NCBI GenBank assembly: GCA_021732365.1
Contig: JAKFVD010000025.1
Span: 1 to 64,000 of the forward strand
Length of the DNA: 64,000 nt
From: Methylotenera sp.
Lineage (GTDB): Bacteria; Pseudomonadota; Gammaproteobacteria; Burkholderiales; Methylophilaceae
Reading direction: 5' to 3'
Translations under genes and position numbers: made by a program
Notes under the pieces: model-generated
Told to the model about the DNA's origin: nothing
Database searches by the model: none
Seen by the model: the letters and a program-made list of their open reading frames with translations, nothing else
In this document: positions 15,743 through 25,059 of the stretch, piece by piece
Position numbering within the stretch: the stretch's first letter is position 1
Layout: each line of letters starts with the position of its first letter

Positions 15743-16501
15743 TTATGAAGATGCTTGTTCCTGCTCTCTAAGTCCTTCTTGTAGCAGCCGAGTTTCCTCT
15801 TTCGTCAACGACCTTGCGGCCAATAAATCAGGGCGTTTCGCCCTTGTTAGCAACAACGATTGTTTCAATCGCCATTCTCTAATCTTTGCATGGTTGCCAG
15901 ACAATAATACTTCTGGCACCTTTTGTTTCTCATATATCTCTGGCCGCGTGTAATGCGGATAATCCAGCAAGCCATTTACAAACGAATCTTCTATTGCCGA
16001 ATCTGCATTACCCAGTACACCTGGCAACTGCCTAACTACTGCGTCTATCAACGCCATGGCGGGCAATTCGCCACCACTTAATACATAATCACCAATCGAT
16101 ATTTCTTCATCTACTAGCGCGCCAATCAGGCGTTCATCCACACCTTCGTAACGACTTGCCAGCAATATCAAGCCTTGCATTTGGCTCAGTTGTATCACTT
16201 TTTCGTGATTTAGCGGCATACCACGCGGCGACATGTGAATCACATGCGACTTAACACCTAAAGCCGCTTGATTTTTTTTAGCTAAATCAATTGCTTGTGA
16301 CAAAGGTTCAGCCAGCATCACCATGCCAGGCCCGCCGCCGTAAGGCCTATCATCCACGGTTTTGTGATTATCCTGCGTAAAATCGCGCGGATTAATCATA
16401 TTCAAATCATAAGTCTTGCGCTGAAATGCCCTTGATGTAATGCCAAATTTTGTAATGGCATCGAACATCTCAGGAAACAAACTAATCACATCAAAGCGCA
16501 T
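15743..16501 (-). CDS. trmD: tRNA (guanine-37-N1)-methyltransferase
   Basis: A 252-aa SPOUT-class methyltransferase. [13 protein letters not shown] begins the protein, [13 protein letters not shown] contains the conserved substrate loop, and [10 protein letters not shown] plus the trefoil-knot cofactor loop ([16 protein letters not shown]) follow. The C-terminal tRNA-binding domain starts near residue 170. It makes m1G37 in tRNAs with a G at position 36, preventing frameshifts. It lies between rimM and rplS as usual. Confidence 0.98.
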   Translation of the reverse strand: MRFDVISLFPEMFDAITKFGITSRAFQRKTYDLNMINPRDFTQDNHKTVDDRPYGGGPGMVMLAEPLSQAIDLAKKNQAALGVKSHVIHMSPRGMPLNHEKVIQLSQMQGLILLASRYEGVDERLIGALVDEEISIGDYVLSGGELPAMALIDAVVRQLPGVLGNADSAIEDSFVNGLLDYPHYTRPEIYEKQKVPEVLLSGNHAKIREWRLKQSLLLTRAKRPDLLAARSLTKEETRLLQEGLREQEQASS

Positions 16502-16516
16502 ATTGGAATCTAAATG

Positions 16517-17056
16517 CTAGAAATCCGCATCCCAATCAACCAACATGGTTTTTGCTGCTAAATCCACATCCAAAATCACTTGTGGCGTAAAAGGAATCAA
16601 GCGCTCTCGCTCACTATTCAATTCGCCGCCATTCACCACAATCACATCATTTGCACCGGTTTCAAACACATCGCTTATCTCACCAAAAACCACATCTTGC
16701 TGATTCTTAACGGTTAAGCCAATTAAGTCTGACCAGTAATATTCATTTTCCGCAGCTTTTGGTAGCGCATCTCGCGGTACTGCTACCTGTTTGCCTTTGC
16801 AAGCAAATGCCGCATCGCGGTCATCTATGCCTTGCAGTTTTACCACTAATACATCGTTATGTATTTTTGCTTCTACAACATCTAGCTCTTGCCAATTGTT
16901 GTCTTTACCTACCCACCAAGTGTCGTAATCAAACAAACCGTCTAGCGCTTCTGTATCAGGCAATACTTTTAGCCATCCAAAAACGCCGTAGGGCGCAACA
17001 ATGCGCCCCATGACTACTAAATTATTTGCTGCTGACTTGGTTGAAGCTACGCTCAT
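16517..17056 (-). CDS. rimM: Ribosome maturation factor RimM
   Basis: A 179-aa protein with the RimM N-terminal beta-barrel (MGRIVAPYGVFGWLKV) and the C-terminal PRC-barrel (YYWSDLIGLTV and ERLIPFTPQVI). It binds ribosomal protein S19 and assists 30S head assembly. It is 30 bases after rpsP and 15 bases before trmD. Confidence 0.97.
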   Translation of the reverse strand: MSVASTKSAANNLVVMGRIVAPYGVFGWLKVLPDTEALDGLFDYDTWWVGKDNNWQELDVVEAKIHNDVLVVKLQGIDDRDAAFACKGKQVAVPRDALPKAAENEYYWSDLIGLTVKNQQDVVFGEISDVFETGANDVIVVNGGELNSERERLIPFTPQVILDVDLAAKTMLVDWDADF

Positions 17057-17085
17057 CGCTTAAGACACCTTAAGCTGATAACGGC

Positions 17086-17601
17086 TTAAGCGTCAGCTGC
17101 TGGCGTTTCCGCTGCATCTACTGCTGGTGTTTCTGCAGCAGCAGTTTCGGCTGCTTTTGCAGCTTCAGCGGCAGCATTCTCTTCTGCTAACTTAGCTTCT
17201 GCGGCTTTTTCTGCCTCAGCAGCTGCTTTTGCATCGGCTTCTGCTTTAGCTGCATCTGCAGCAGCTTTTACTTTAGCCGCTTCTAATGCTGCTGCTTTCG
17301 CTTTTACCGCATCTGCTTTGGCTGCATCTTTCGCTTTAGCCGCTAAAGCCGCTTCTGGGCCTTTTGCGTGCGTTTTAGCTAAACGCGCAACGGTATCTGA
17401 CATTTGCGCGCCATTGCTAGTCCAGTGACTAACGCGAGCCGCGTCGATACGCAAACCTTCTGCGCCAGCTTTAGCAGACGGGTTGTAAAAACCAACGCGC
17501 TCGATAAAGCGACCATCACGACGATTGCGTGAATCAGCTACTACAACATTGTAAAATGGGTTCTTTTTAGAACCGCCACGAGATAAACGAATCACGACCA
17601 T
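17086..17601 (-). CDS. rpsP: 30S ribosomal protein S16 with long Ala/Lys-rich C-terminal extension
   Basis: The first 85 or so residues are a normal S16 ([24 protein letters not shown] and [12 protein letters not shown]). The remaining 85 residues are an alanine-, lysine- and glutamate-rich segment of roughly five-to-seven-residue periodicity that should form one long charged helix. Typical bacterial S16 is 80-90 aa, so the protein is doubled in length. It opens the rpsP-rimM-trmD-rplS operon. The extension stays in frame to a single stop, and there is no sign of a frameshift. Confidence 0.96.
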   Translation of the reverse strand: MVVIRLSRGGSKKNPFYNVVVADSRNRRDGRFIERVGFYNPSAKAGAEGLRIDAARVSHWTSNGAQMSDTVARLAKTHAKGPEAALAAKAKDAAKADAVKAKAAALEAAKVKAAADAAKAEADAKAAAEAEKAAEAKLAEENAAAEAAKAAETAAAETPAVDAAETPAADA

Positions 17602-17736
17602 AGCTAGATTTCTCTTTAATAGAAAAGGTTATGCAGAAAGGCGCGGATTATACGTGAAAAACTAGAATCTTGACAAGTAAAATATTTAAATCAATCAAAT
17701 ATTAAGCATTTAAAATGGTTAACTAAATGCAGTTAA

Positions 17737-18360
17737 TTAACGATTTCGTCTATATTCTAGCGCCAAACTGACTAATTCATGTTGTTTTTGCACATCCATT
17801 TTTTTGAATACATTTTTAATGTACTGGCGCACGGTTTCCGTACTAATACCCATCACTTCTGACACTTCTTTGGTGCTTCTGCGCTCGGTTAATAGCACCA
17901 CACACTCCACTTCACGGCGGGACAAGCCAAATTCTGCACTTAATCTTTCGGTCCAAAACTCATAATTTAAGCTTAAATCTTTGATTAAAATCAACACACT
18001 ATGCCCATCTCGCCGCTCGTCTTCTTGTTTTTGCATGCGACTAATCGATAAATAATAGGGCCTAGGGTGCTGATTACGGTGTACATAAATACTAATTGAA
18101 TTGTCCTGCGTGTGTTGCGCGTCAGTTGCCATTTTGATGGCATTTTGCAATCGTGCGTTATCTGGCACTAATTCTGCGGTTAATTGCTGATTGATAACGG
18201 CCAAACCATATTGATTTTTGAGTAATGTCTCTGCTGCATTAGAAGCAAATAAAACTTCTGCACGACTAGATACAATCACCAAAGCCTGACCTAAGTGTGC
18301 CAAGCCTTGCTCTAGCATTTTAACGCGCCAGCTATTATCTTGATTGGTTTGTTGAGTCAT
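17737..18360 (-). CDS. LuxR-family transcription regulator with PAS-like N-terminal domain
   Basis: A 207-aa regulator. Residues about 15-125 look like a PAS or PAS-like sensor (a GLAHLGQALVIVSSRAEVLFAS-type start spread over strands and ending in SVLILIKDL). Residues 140-205 are a LuxR/GerE helix-turn-helix with FGLSRREVECVVLL and the recognition helix STETVRQYIKNVFKKM. There is no receiver aspartate, so it is not a classical response regulator. The ligand is unknown. It lies alone between rpsP and queC, which have separate signals. A role in the neighbouring genes cannot be read from the sequence. Confidence 0.82.
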   Translation of the reverse strand: MTQQTNQDNSWRVKMLEQGLAHLGQALVIVSSRAEVLFASNAAETLLKNQYGLAVINQQLTAELVPDNARLQNAIKMATDAQHTQDNSISIYVHRNQHPRPYYLSISRMQKQEDERRDGHSVLILIKDLSLNYEFWTERLSAEFGLSRREVECVVLLTERRSTKEVSEVMGISTETVRQYIKNVFKKMDVQKQHELVSLALEYRRNR

Positions 18361-18396
18361 TATTAGTCTTATTTAAATAGTTGGCGATTGAACAAG

Positions 18397-19086
18397 TTAA
18401 GCTAGCTTATAACGCGTTGGATCCTTTATATTGGCTTGTATAAAGCCTTCTCTGCGCAACCTGCAAGAATCGCATTTGCCGCAGGCATGGCCATGACCAT
18501 CGGCTTGATAGCATGAAACCGTCATCGCATAATCCACGCCTAATTGTATGCCTAAATGAATAATTTCGGCTTTGCTCAACTCAATTAATGGTGCATGAAT
18601 GGTGATTTTTTGGCCTTCTACCGCGCTTTTGGTCGCTAAATTAGCCATTTGTTGAAATGCTTCTACATATTCACCGCGGCAATCAGGGTAGCCTGAGTAG
18701 TCTAGTGCATTGACGCCAATAAAAATATCTTGTGCCTGCAACACTTCTGCCCATGCCAAAGCAAGCGATAGCATGATCGTATTGCGTGCTGGCACATAAG
18801 TAACAGGAATACCAGCAGGAATAGGGTTAGCGCCACTTTCTGGCACATTAATCGCATTATCGGTTAAGGCAGAACCACCAAATAAGCTTAAATCCAGTTG
18901 GGCCGTTTTATGCGCTGTCGCGCCCAAAGTCATTGCGACTTTATTAGCCGCTTGCAACTCGGCAATATGGCGCTGATGGTAATCTAAGCTTAGGCAGAAG
19001 CAGTCAAAACCTTGCGACTTTGCTATTGCCAAACAGGTTGCAGAATCTAATCCGCCAGATAAAAGAACGACTGCTTTTTTAGTCAT
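18397..19086 (-). CDS. queC: 7-cyano-7-deazaguanine synthase
   Basis: A 229-aa QueC. The PP-loop SGGLDSAT lies near the N-terminus, and the zinc site CxxxxxxxC...CGKCDSC is at the C-terminal end. It converts 7-carboxy-7-deazaguanine and ammonia to preQ0 with ATP, on the way to queuosine in tRNA. The frame is open further upstream, but the ATG at 19086 overlaps the queE stop by four bases (ATGA) and places the P-loop at the usual distance, so I take it as the start. Confidence 0.95.
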   Translation of the reverse strand: MTKKAVVLLSGGLDSATCLAIAKSQGFDCFCLSLDYHQRHIAELQAANKVAMTLGATAHKTAQLDLSLFGGSALTDNAINVPESGANPIPAGIPVTYVPARNTIMLSLALAWAEVLQAQDIFIGVNALDYSGYPDCRGEYVEAFQQMANLATKSAVEGQKITIHAPLIELSKAEIIHLGIQLGVDYAMTVSCYQADGHGHACGKCDSCRLRREGFIQANIKDPTRYKLA

Positions 19087-19721
19087 ACGCCTTGCTTTTC
19101 GCCCCAAAGAATTTTATGTAATTGAATTTGCATCCGCACAGGCAACTTATCCTGTAAAACCCAGCTGGCAAGCTCGCTCGCACTAAGCTCGTGATAGCTT
19201 GGCGAAAATAATATGGGGCATTTTTCCGTCAATTTAAGCGCAATCAATTTTGCTTTTGCCCAATCATAATCGGCGCGGTTGCACAGCACAAATTTGATTT
19301 CATCACTGGATTTAACATGTGCCAAATTGCCCCACAGCATATTTTTTTCTTCATTTGAGGCAGGCGTCTTAATGTCCAGAATAATAGATACGCGCTGATC
19401 AACTTGTGCAATATCCATAGCACCACCTGTTTCAAGCGATACACTGTAACCCGCATCACATAAATCTTTTAAAAGCACATGGCATTGCTTTTGTGCGAGC
19501 GGCTCACCGCCAGTAACCGTCACATATCGGGTACCAAATTCGGCAACTTTGCTTAAAATATCAGCAATTTCCATATTGTTACCGCCGCTAAAAGCGTATT
19601 CGGTATCGCAATAGGTGCATCGCATCGGGCAGCCAGTTAGGCGTATAAATACCGTAGGCAGGCCAAAGCGACTGGTTTCGCCTTGCAGTGAATAGAAGAT
19701 TTCGTAGATTTTTAAAGCCAT
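19083..19721 (-). CDS. queE: 7-carboxy-7-deazaguanine synthase
   Basis: A 212-aa radical SAM enzyme. The cluster motif [12 protein letters not shown] supplies three cysteines in CxxxCxxC spacing, and [20 protein letters not shown] precedes it. GGEP for SAM binding follows near residue 80. It rearranges 6-carboxytetrahydropterin to the deazaguanine ring. It is translationally coupled to queC and lies behind the tol-pal operon after a terminator, an order shared by many betaproteobacteria. Confidence 0.95.
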   Translation of the reverse strand: MALKIYEIFYSLQGETSRFGLPTVFIRLTGCPMRCTYCDTEYAFSGGNNMEIADILSKVAEFGTRYVTVTGGEPLAQKQCHVLLKDLCDAGYSVSLETGGAMDIAQVDQRVSIILDIKTPASNEEKNMLWGNLAHVKSSDEIKFVLCNRADYDWAKAKLIALKLTEKCPILFSPSYHELSASELASWVLQDKLPVRMQIQLHKILWGEKQGV

Positions 19722-19742
19722 AAATAATATCTAGGGGAATGC

Positions 19743-19775
19743 AAAAAGCAAAACGCCAACTGTTGAGTTGGCGTT
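19743..19775 (-). terminator. Terminator of the tol-pal operon
   Basis: A perfect 10-bp stem (19752-19761 with 19766-19775) and a four-base loop, followed leftward by a T-rich run, sits between cpoB and queE. Confidence 0.85.
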
Positions 19776-19817
19776 ATTTTACCGCGAAAAAATCAGTTAA
19801 GTTAGGATTTGAAAGCC

Positions 19818-20651
19818 TTACTTCAATGCTTCCAGCATTTTTAAACGCTTTTGTGCGTTAGGCGTCACTTCTGCATCGGGATACTTAACCACTAAATCAC
19901 GCAAAGTTTTTTTAGCATTAGTCACTTGCCCTAACTGAATCTGGCTATTCGCCATGCTGTACATGGCATCTGGCACTTTCGGACTTTCTGCGTGCAAATC
20001 AATCACCTTTTGCTGCGTAGCAATGCTGGATTTATAGTTTTTTAATGCAAATTGCGTGTATCCCATGCCGTATAGTGCGTCAGGCGCCAGCTTGCTACTC
20101 GGATAATCTTTAAGAAAAGCATCAAAAGCAGCAAAAGCCTCTTTATGCTTGGCAGATTTGCTCAAACTATCTGCTTCAGCAAATGCTTTCACATCTTTCT
20201 CTTCTAACACAACAGCAGCTACAGGGGTCACTGGAGGCGCAACCGCTGCGCTTTCTATCTTACGCAAGCGCGTATCGGTATCAGTATACAAATCTTTTTG
20301 GCGCTGCTGCGTGGTTTCTAAATGGTGATTAGCAAGCTCTAAATCACCTTTTAGATTGGCAACTTCTTGCTTCAGCGCTTCTAATTGATTTTGCATATCG
20401 GCCAAACCTTGGCCCTGTATGACGGCTTCAATCGCAGCAAGCCGCTTTTCAATGGCGGCTTGGCTTTTTTTCAAATCATTAATTGCCGTTTGATTAGCAT
20501 CAAAATTACTTTGGGTTTTAGCTTCTACCTCTAAAATCTTTTTACGCGCTTCTTTATCATCAAATAGCGCGGCATGACTATTGATTGCGCTACTTGCAAT
20601 CAATAGCATGAGTAGATTTCTTGGCAGATTTTTCAACTGTGCGTTAAGCAA
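19818..20651 (-). CDS. cpoB: Cell division coordinator CpoB (YbgF, Tol-Pal associated)
   Basis: A 277-aa periplasmic protein. The signal peptide ends near SHA-A (about residue 27). A coiled coil for trimerisation fills residues 35-130. The C-terminal part holds three TPR-like repeats (AFAAFDAFLKDYPSSKLAPDA type units). It links Tol-Pal constriction to PBP1B peptidoglycan synthesis in E. coli. It follows pal by five bases and ends the operon. Confidence 0.93.
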   Translation of the reverse strand: MLNAQLKNLPRNLLMLLIASSAINSHAALFDDKEARKKILEVEAKTQSNFDANQTAINDLKKSQAAIEKRLAAIEAVIQGQGLADMQNQLEALKQEVANLKGDLELANHHLETTQQRQKDLYTDTDTRLRKIESAAVAPPVTPVAAVVLEEKDVKAFAEADSLSKSAKHKEAFAAFDAFLKDYPSSKLAPDALYGMGYTQFALKNYKSSIATQQKVIDLHAESPKVPDAMYSMANSQIQLGQVTNAKKTLRDLVVKYPDAEVTPNAQKRLKMLEALK

Positions 20652-20656
20652 AATAA

Positions 20657-21238
20657 TTACTCGCCTTGATGTACGATATCAACACGGCGGTCTTTATCGC
20701 ATGCTTCTCCTGCACAGTTTTGTGTGGCTTTCTCTTCGCCGTAACTAACCGTTTCAATTTGTGTATCTTGCACACCTAGTAAATTAAGTGATTTTTTAAC
20801 CGCAACAGAACGACGTTGACCAAGCGACAAGTTGTATTCACGTGTGCCACGCTCATCCGTGTTGCCTTGTAGCGTCATTTTCGCATCAGGGTGTGCTAAT
20901 AAATATTTAGCTTGTGCTTCAACGATTGGGCGATATTCCGCTTTCACTGCATCGCTATCATAATCAAAATAAATATTACGTTTAGATAAAATATTGTTTG
21001 GATCGCGCAATGGGTTGCCGTCTGCAGAACCGTTAGCATTACCATCTACCATGACTTCTTTCACTGCATTTGCATCAGCGCCTGTATCGCCACCTGAGTT
21101 GGTTGCAGTTGATGCTGAGCTTGGGCTTTTGTCTTCTACTTTAGCAGGTGTTATTGGCGTACTTTTACATGCGACCAAAAAAACAGCCAAACCCAATGCT
21201 GTGATTAATTTCGTATTTATTGCAGATTGCTTAGTCAT
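20657..21238 (-). CDS. pal: Peptidoglycan-associated lipoprotein Pal
   Basis: About 193 aa. The frame is open further upstream, but ATG at 21238 has AAGGAG seven bases upstream and begins a lipoprotein signal ending in the lipobox LVAC (VFLVAC-KST). A Ser/Thr/Asp-rich linker follows, then the OmpA-like peptidoglycan-binding domain with NIYFDYDSD, GNTDERGTREYNLSLGQRR and the DKDRRVDI ending. Pal anchors the outer membrane to the wall and binds TolB. Confidence 0.96.
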   Translation of the reverse strand: MTKQSAINTKLITALGLAVFLVACKSTPITPAKVEDKSPSSASTATNSGGDTGADANAVKEVMVDGNANGSADGNPLRDPNNILSKRNIYFDYDSDAVKAEYRPIVEAQAKYLLAHPDAKMTLQGNTDERGTREYNLSLGQRRSVAVKKSLNLLGVQDTQIETVSYGEEKATQNCAGEACDKDRRVDIVHQGE

Positions 21239-21357
21239 ATTGCTCTCCTTTTTATGCCCAAATTGGGACTTAAGTTTGAAACGAAATTGAATATCATTAT
21301 TTAGCGCACAAATCAATGTGTCAATTCTTTTGATTCACATTAATTAGGCAGTACGCA

Positions 21358-22632
21358 CTAATTTAATAAAGGCCCCCAGGCTGGTTCGCGCACATCACCC
21401 GCTGCGTCGTTTAAACGCTGACGTACTTTGCCATCAGATGAAACTGCTGCCAATGCACCACGACCACGGGCTTTAGTCGCGTATAAAATGACACGGCCAT
21501 TGGGCGCAAAGCTGGGCGATTCATCTTGGCTTCCCTCAGATAACAATTGCACTTGCCCGGTCGCCAAATCTTGCAAAGCCACCTTAAATTTACCCCCGTC
21601 ATTACGAATGTATGCGAGCGATTTACCATCGGGTGAAAATTTTGGCGATACGTTATAAGCACCCTCAAACGTCACGCGGCTTGGCGTTCCGCCATCAACT
21701 GCCACTTTGTAAATTTGCGGCTTGCCGCCGCGGTCTGAGCTAAAGTAAATATGGCTGCCATCTGGCGAAAATACCGGCTCCGTATCAATCGCGTTACTTT
21801 TTGTGATTAACTTTAAACCACTGCCATTGGCATTAATAGTGTGCACTTGCGAGTTTGCACCATAGGTTAAAACAATTGCCAATTTATTGCCATCTGGCGA
21901 CCAAGACGGCGCACTGTTATTACCTTTAAAATTGGCCAACACTTCGCGTTTACCACTGGTAAGCGATTGCACAAAAATAATCGGTTTTTTCTTTTCAAAT
22001 GAAACATAGGCTAATTTACTGCCATCAGGTGACCACGCTGGCGAAATAATCGGCTCATTGGATGAAACAACCGTTTGCGGATTAAACCCATCTGCATCGG
22101 CCACCTGCAAGGCATAGCGCTTGCCTATTTTGGTAATGTAAGCAATACGGCTGGCAAAGGCGCCTGGCTCACCTGTTAATTTTTGGTAGATGATATCGGC
22201 AATTTTATGCGCCGTTGTGCGCACCTGATTAGGCGCAATTTGATAATCCATACCTGCTAATTGCGTTTGCTTTAACGCATCCATTAGCTGAAAACTCACT
22301 TTAAAACGACCACCTGCAATCGGCTCAACACTACCCACTGTTAAAGCCTGCGCTTGTAACGCGACCCATTCTGCATACTTGATTTGAGCAGGTGACGTAG
22401 GTAAATTCGCCATGCCGCGTGTTTCTAACACTCTAAATAGGCCACTTCTTTTTAAGTCCGCGCTAATAATCTCACTTATATTATCTTTAGTGGCAGCAGC
22501 ATTAGCAAAAGGCACAACTGCAATTGGAATTTGTTGCGCACTGCCGCCAGTAATTTCAATATCCAGAGCAGCGTAACTGATATTTGCGACCAAAAAACTG
22601 GCTAAAAAAGCCATTAATTTAAATAGTTTCAT
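21358..22632 (-). CDS. tolB: Tol-Pal system protein TolB
   Basis: A 424-aa periplasmic protein. The signal peptide is cleaved near YAA (residue ~22). The N-terminal alpha/beta domain is followed by a six-bladed beta-propeller built from SPDGSKLAY- and FSPDGKSLA-type repeats. It binds Pal and interacts with TolA. It sits between tolA and pal; the 42-base spacing to pal and the strong pal ribosome site allow independent translation. Confidence 0.97.
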   Translation of the reverse strand: MKLFKLMAFLASFLVANISYAALDIEITGGSAQQIPIAVVPFANAAATKDNISEIISADLKRSGLFRVLETRGMANLPTSPAQIKYAEWVALQAQALTVGSVEPIAGGRFKVSFQLMDALKQTQLAGMDYQIAPNQVRTTAHKIADIIYQKLTGEPGAFASRIAYITKIGKRYALQVADADGFNPQTVVSSNEPIISPAWSPDGSKLAYVSFEKKKPIIFVQSLTSGKREVLANFKGNNSAPSWSPDGNKLAIVLTYGANSQVHTINANGSGLKLITKSNAIDTEPVFSPDGSHIYFSSDRGGKPQIYKVAVDGGTPSRVTFEGAYNVSPKFSPDGKSLAYIRNDGGKFKVALQDLATGQVQLLSEGSQDESPSFAPNGRVILYATKARGRGALAAVSSDGKVRQRLNDAAGDVREPAWGPLLN

Positions 22633-22766
22633 TATCTTTTAGTGTTGTATCCGCTTAAAAGTTCAATTAAATTCTACTGCAAACAGCTATAGATGCCACT
22701 CAATTTACAATTTGTTACATACTTAACGCTTTATTTACATCGAATTTTCTGCATTTAATTTAGTGC

Positions 22767-23555
22767 TTACTCGTTTGGTTTAAATCGTAAATTTAAGCTT
22801 CTAAATTTTACATAAATAGCAGGGTCGCTTGGTAGCGGCAATGGCTGAGAGGCTGCAATGGCACGCTCCACAGCATCATCACAAGCAGCGCTACCACTCG
22901 ATTTTACTAGCTTGGGCGGGCCACTTAACTCGCCTGTGGGCAGCAAGCCGATATCAAACCGTAACTCTGGGTTGCCATCAGCGCACAATATTTTATTCAC
23001 ATTTCCGCGAATTTTAGCTTTAATTTTTTCGGTATATTCACCAATAATGCTGGCATTAGCCGCGCTGGCAGTTTTAGTATCTGCACCACTGTTTTCATTT
23101 AGCAAATCTTGTTGTAACTTATTTAATGCTTTTTCGCGGTCAATATTTGCTTGTTTTTCTGCAGCCTTATTGTTCTGTAAATCCTCTTCGCGCATTTGTT
23201 GCGCTATTTTTTTAGCTAGTTCTACTTTTTTCTTTTTTTCTAATTCAATTTTTGCTTGTTGCTCTAGTTCTTTTTTCTTATTTTCTAGCGCAATATCCAC
23301 TTTTGGTTGTTCAGGCTCAGGTTTTGGTTCGGGTTTTTCTTCTACAATTGCCTTGGGTTCAGGCTTTGGAGTAACTTGAATTGTGGGCTTGGTGCTAGGT
23401 AGCTTATCCCACAACTCCACCTCTGTGACATTTAACACGGGGTGCGCGGCTTTCCAATTAAACGAAACGAGCATGGCTCCCAATAGCAGCAGATGCACTG
23501 TAATCGCCAAAAAGCCAGCTTTCCATGAGTCTGTATTTTCGTGCTTTCTTAACAT
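22767..23555 (-). CDS. tolA: Cell envelope protein TolA
   Basis: A 262-aa protein: one transmembrane helix at about residues 13-32, a Pro-rich then Lys/Glu/Ala-rich helical domain II (about 60-150), and a C-terminal globular domain of the TolA type (IRGNVNKILCADGNPELRFD, then a disulfide-forming Cys near SGSAACDDA). It is short compared with the 421-aa E. coli protein because domain II is short. It spans the periplasm with TolQ and TolR at the division site. One base separates it from tolR. Confidence 0.94.
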   Translation of the reverse strand: MLRKHENTDSWKAGFLAITVHLLLLGAMLVSFNWKAAHPVLNVTEVELWDKLPSTKPTIQVTPKPEPKAIVEEKPEPKPEPEQPKVDIALENKKKELEQQAKIELEKKKKVELAKKIAQQMREEDLQNNKAAEKQANIDREKALNKLQQDLLNENSGADTKTASAANASIIGEYTEKIKAKIRGNVNKILCADGNPELRFDIGLLPTGELSGPPKLVKSSGSAACDDAVERAIAASQPLPLPSDPAIYVKFRSLNLRFKPNE

Positions 23556-23556
23556 C

Positions 23557-23952
23557 TTAACTAGGACCTAATAATAGCCCAACTTTTCCCACTTTATTTT
23601 GTTTCAACAATCCCATTACAGCAGTTACATCATCGTACTTAACATTTTTATCTGCTGCTATTACAACTGCGCGCTCTGGATTTTTTTTAAGCGCATCTCT
23701 AACTTTTGCAAGCAAAACATCGCGCGTTATTGGAGTATTTTCTAGCTCTATTTTTTTATCTAACTTAATAGTCAGTACGATTGGTGGCAGAGCATGTTGC
23801 TTTAGTGCTTCCTGCCCCACTTTAGGTAAATCAACCACACCTGGGTTGGTCATGGGTGCTGTCACCATAAAAATAACCAGCAACACCAATGTCACATCGA
23901 TATAGGGCACCACGTTAATTTGGTTCATCATGCGGCGTTTGCGAGTACGCAT
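23557..23952 (-). CDS. tolR: Tol-Pal motor protein TolR
   Basis: A 131-aa ExbD/TolR protein. The transmembrane helix (around NVVPYIDVTLVLLVIFMVTA) carries the essential Asp that takes part in proton flow. The periplasmic domain has the VVIAADKNVKYDDVTAVMGLLK signature. It lies 10 bases after tolQ. Confidence 0.96.
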   Translation of the reverse strand: MRTRKRRMMNQINVVPYIDVTLVLLVIFMVTAPMTNPGVVDLPKVGQEALKQHALPPIVLTIKLDKKIELENTPITRDVLLAKVRDALKKNPERAVVIAADKNVKYDDVTAVMGLLKQNKVGKVGLLLGPS

Positions 23953-23962
23953 TTTTTACCCC

Positions 23963-24637
23963 TTATGATTTACGTTGCAAAATATTAGTAAATTCTTCCA
24001 TAAAGCTTTCATAGCGTACCGACAGCCTATCCACTGAGCTTGCAAATCGGTTGTAGGCAATCACAGCAGGAATCGCCGCAAATAAGCCAATTGCGGTTGC
24101 AATTAACGCTTCTGCAATACCGGGCGCTACTTGGCTAAGCGTTGCTTGCGCTACGCTGGATAAGCCACGAAATGAATTCATGATGCCCCATACCGTGCCA
24201 AACAAACCAATATATGGGCTCACCGAGCCGACAGATGCTAAAAATGGCAAATGCGCATCTAAGTCGTCAAGTTCACGGTTATAAGCAGCGCGCATGGCAC
24301 GGCGTGAGCCTTCCATCACGTCAGACACTTCCATTCTGCCTTGCTGTTTGTGGCGGATAAATTCTTTAAATCCTGCCTCAAATATACTGGCCATGCCTTG
24401 CGGCTTGCGGCGGCCAGCGGTCACACTTTCGTACAGCTTATTTAAATCGCCACCAGACCAAAATTTGTTTTCAAAATCTTCTGATTCGGTTTCTGCGCGT
24501 TTAATGGTGGCAACCTTAATAAAAATATACCACCAAGAAAAAAGTGAAGTCATCAATAATATCAGCATCACCAGCTGCACAGGCAAGCTGGCGCCCGAAA
24601 TTAAGCTTAACAAAGACATATCATTTTCTGCGTTCAT
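23963..24637 (-). CDS. tolQ: Tol-Pal motor protein TolQ
   Basis: A 224-aa ExbB/TolQ/MotA-type channel protein with three transmembrane helices (near residues 17-38, 135-155 and 170-195) and a large cytoplasmic loop. The PYIGLFGTVWGIMNSF motif is typical. With TolR it converts proton flow into work on TolA. The start overlaps the end of ybgC by four bases; Met-7 is a possible alternative start. Confidence 0.96.
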   Translation of the reverse strand: MNAENDMSLLSLISGASLPVQLVMLILLMTSLFSWWYIFIKVATIKRAETESEDFENKFWSGGDLNKLYESVTAGRRKPQGMASIFEAGFKEFIRHKQQGRMEVSDVMEGSRRAMRAAYNRELDDLDAHLPFLASVGSVSPYIGLFGTVWGIMNSFRGLSSVAQATLSQVAPGIAEALIATAIGLFAAIPAVIAYNRFASSVDRLSVRYESFMEEFTNILQRKS

Positions 24638-25059
24638 ACACTCTCCACTACTTGATTTTCCATGATGCGTTTTACAGCAATCGGTACAGGAATTGGTTTA
24701 AAAGTTAACGCATGTACACACGCTAATTTTACTTGTGCCGTTATTAATGTTTGTTGATTTAACTGGATTGTTTGTAAAAACTCTACACTACCATGGCCTG
24801 TTTTAGTCATTTCACTGCTAATTGTGAGCAAATCGTCTAATTTGGCAGATTTTTTAAATTGAATTTGCATGCTGTGTAACACGAACACGCAATTGTACTC
24901 TTGCAATAAAGTGGTGTGCTCAAACCCTAAATGGCGCAACCACTCGGTGCGAGCGCGTTCCATAAAATTAAGATATTGCGCATGATAAACCACCCCGCCC
25001 GCATCGGTATTTTCGTAGTAGACGCGTACAGGCCATTGATGCGAGTTTACTGCTGCCAA
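24634..25059 (-). CDS. ybgC: Acyl-CoA thioesterase YbgC
   Basis: A 141-aa hot-dog fold thioesterase. [25 protein letters not shown] carries the catalytic Asp and the conserved Tyr/His, in the 4-hydroxybenzoyl-CoA thioesterase pattern. It hydrolyses acyl-CoA or acyl-ACP and is standardly the first gene of the tol-pal operon. It overlaps ruvB by 13 bases at its start and tolQ by four at its end. Confidence 0.94.
   Translation of the reverse strand: MAAVNSHQWPVRVYYENTDAGGVVYHAQYLNFMERARTEWLRHLGFEHTTLLQEYNCVFVLHSMQIQFKKSAKLDDLLTISSEMTKTGHGSVEFLQTIQLNQQTLITAQVKLACVHALTFKPIPVPIAVKRIMENQVVESV

Noticed and set aside
18361..19086. Possible preQ1 riboswitch ahead of the queuosine genes
   Set aside because: The gap before queE holds only a tol-pal terminator, and queC overlaps queE; no preQ1 aptamer pattern is visible.
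22858..23379. A 173-codon plus-strand ORF inside tolA
   Set aside because: It is antisense to the Lys/Glu-rich helical domain of tolA; the Phe/Ser-rich product is the usual artefact.
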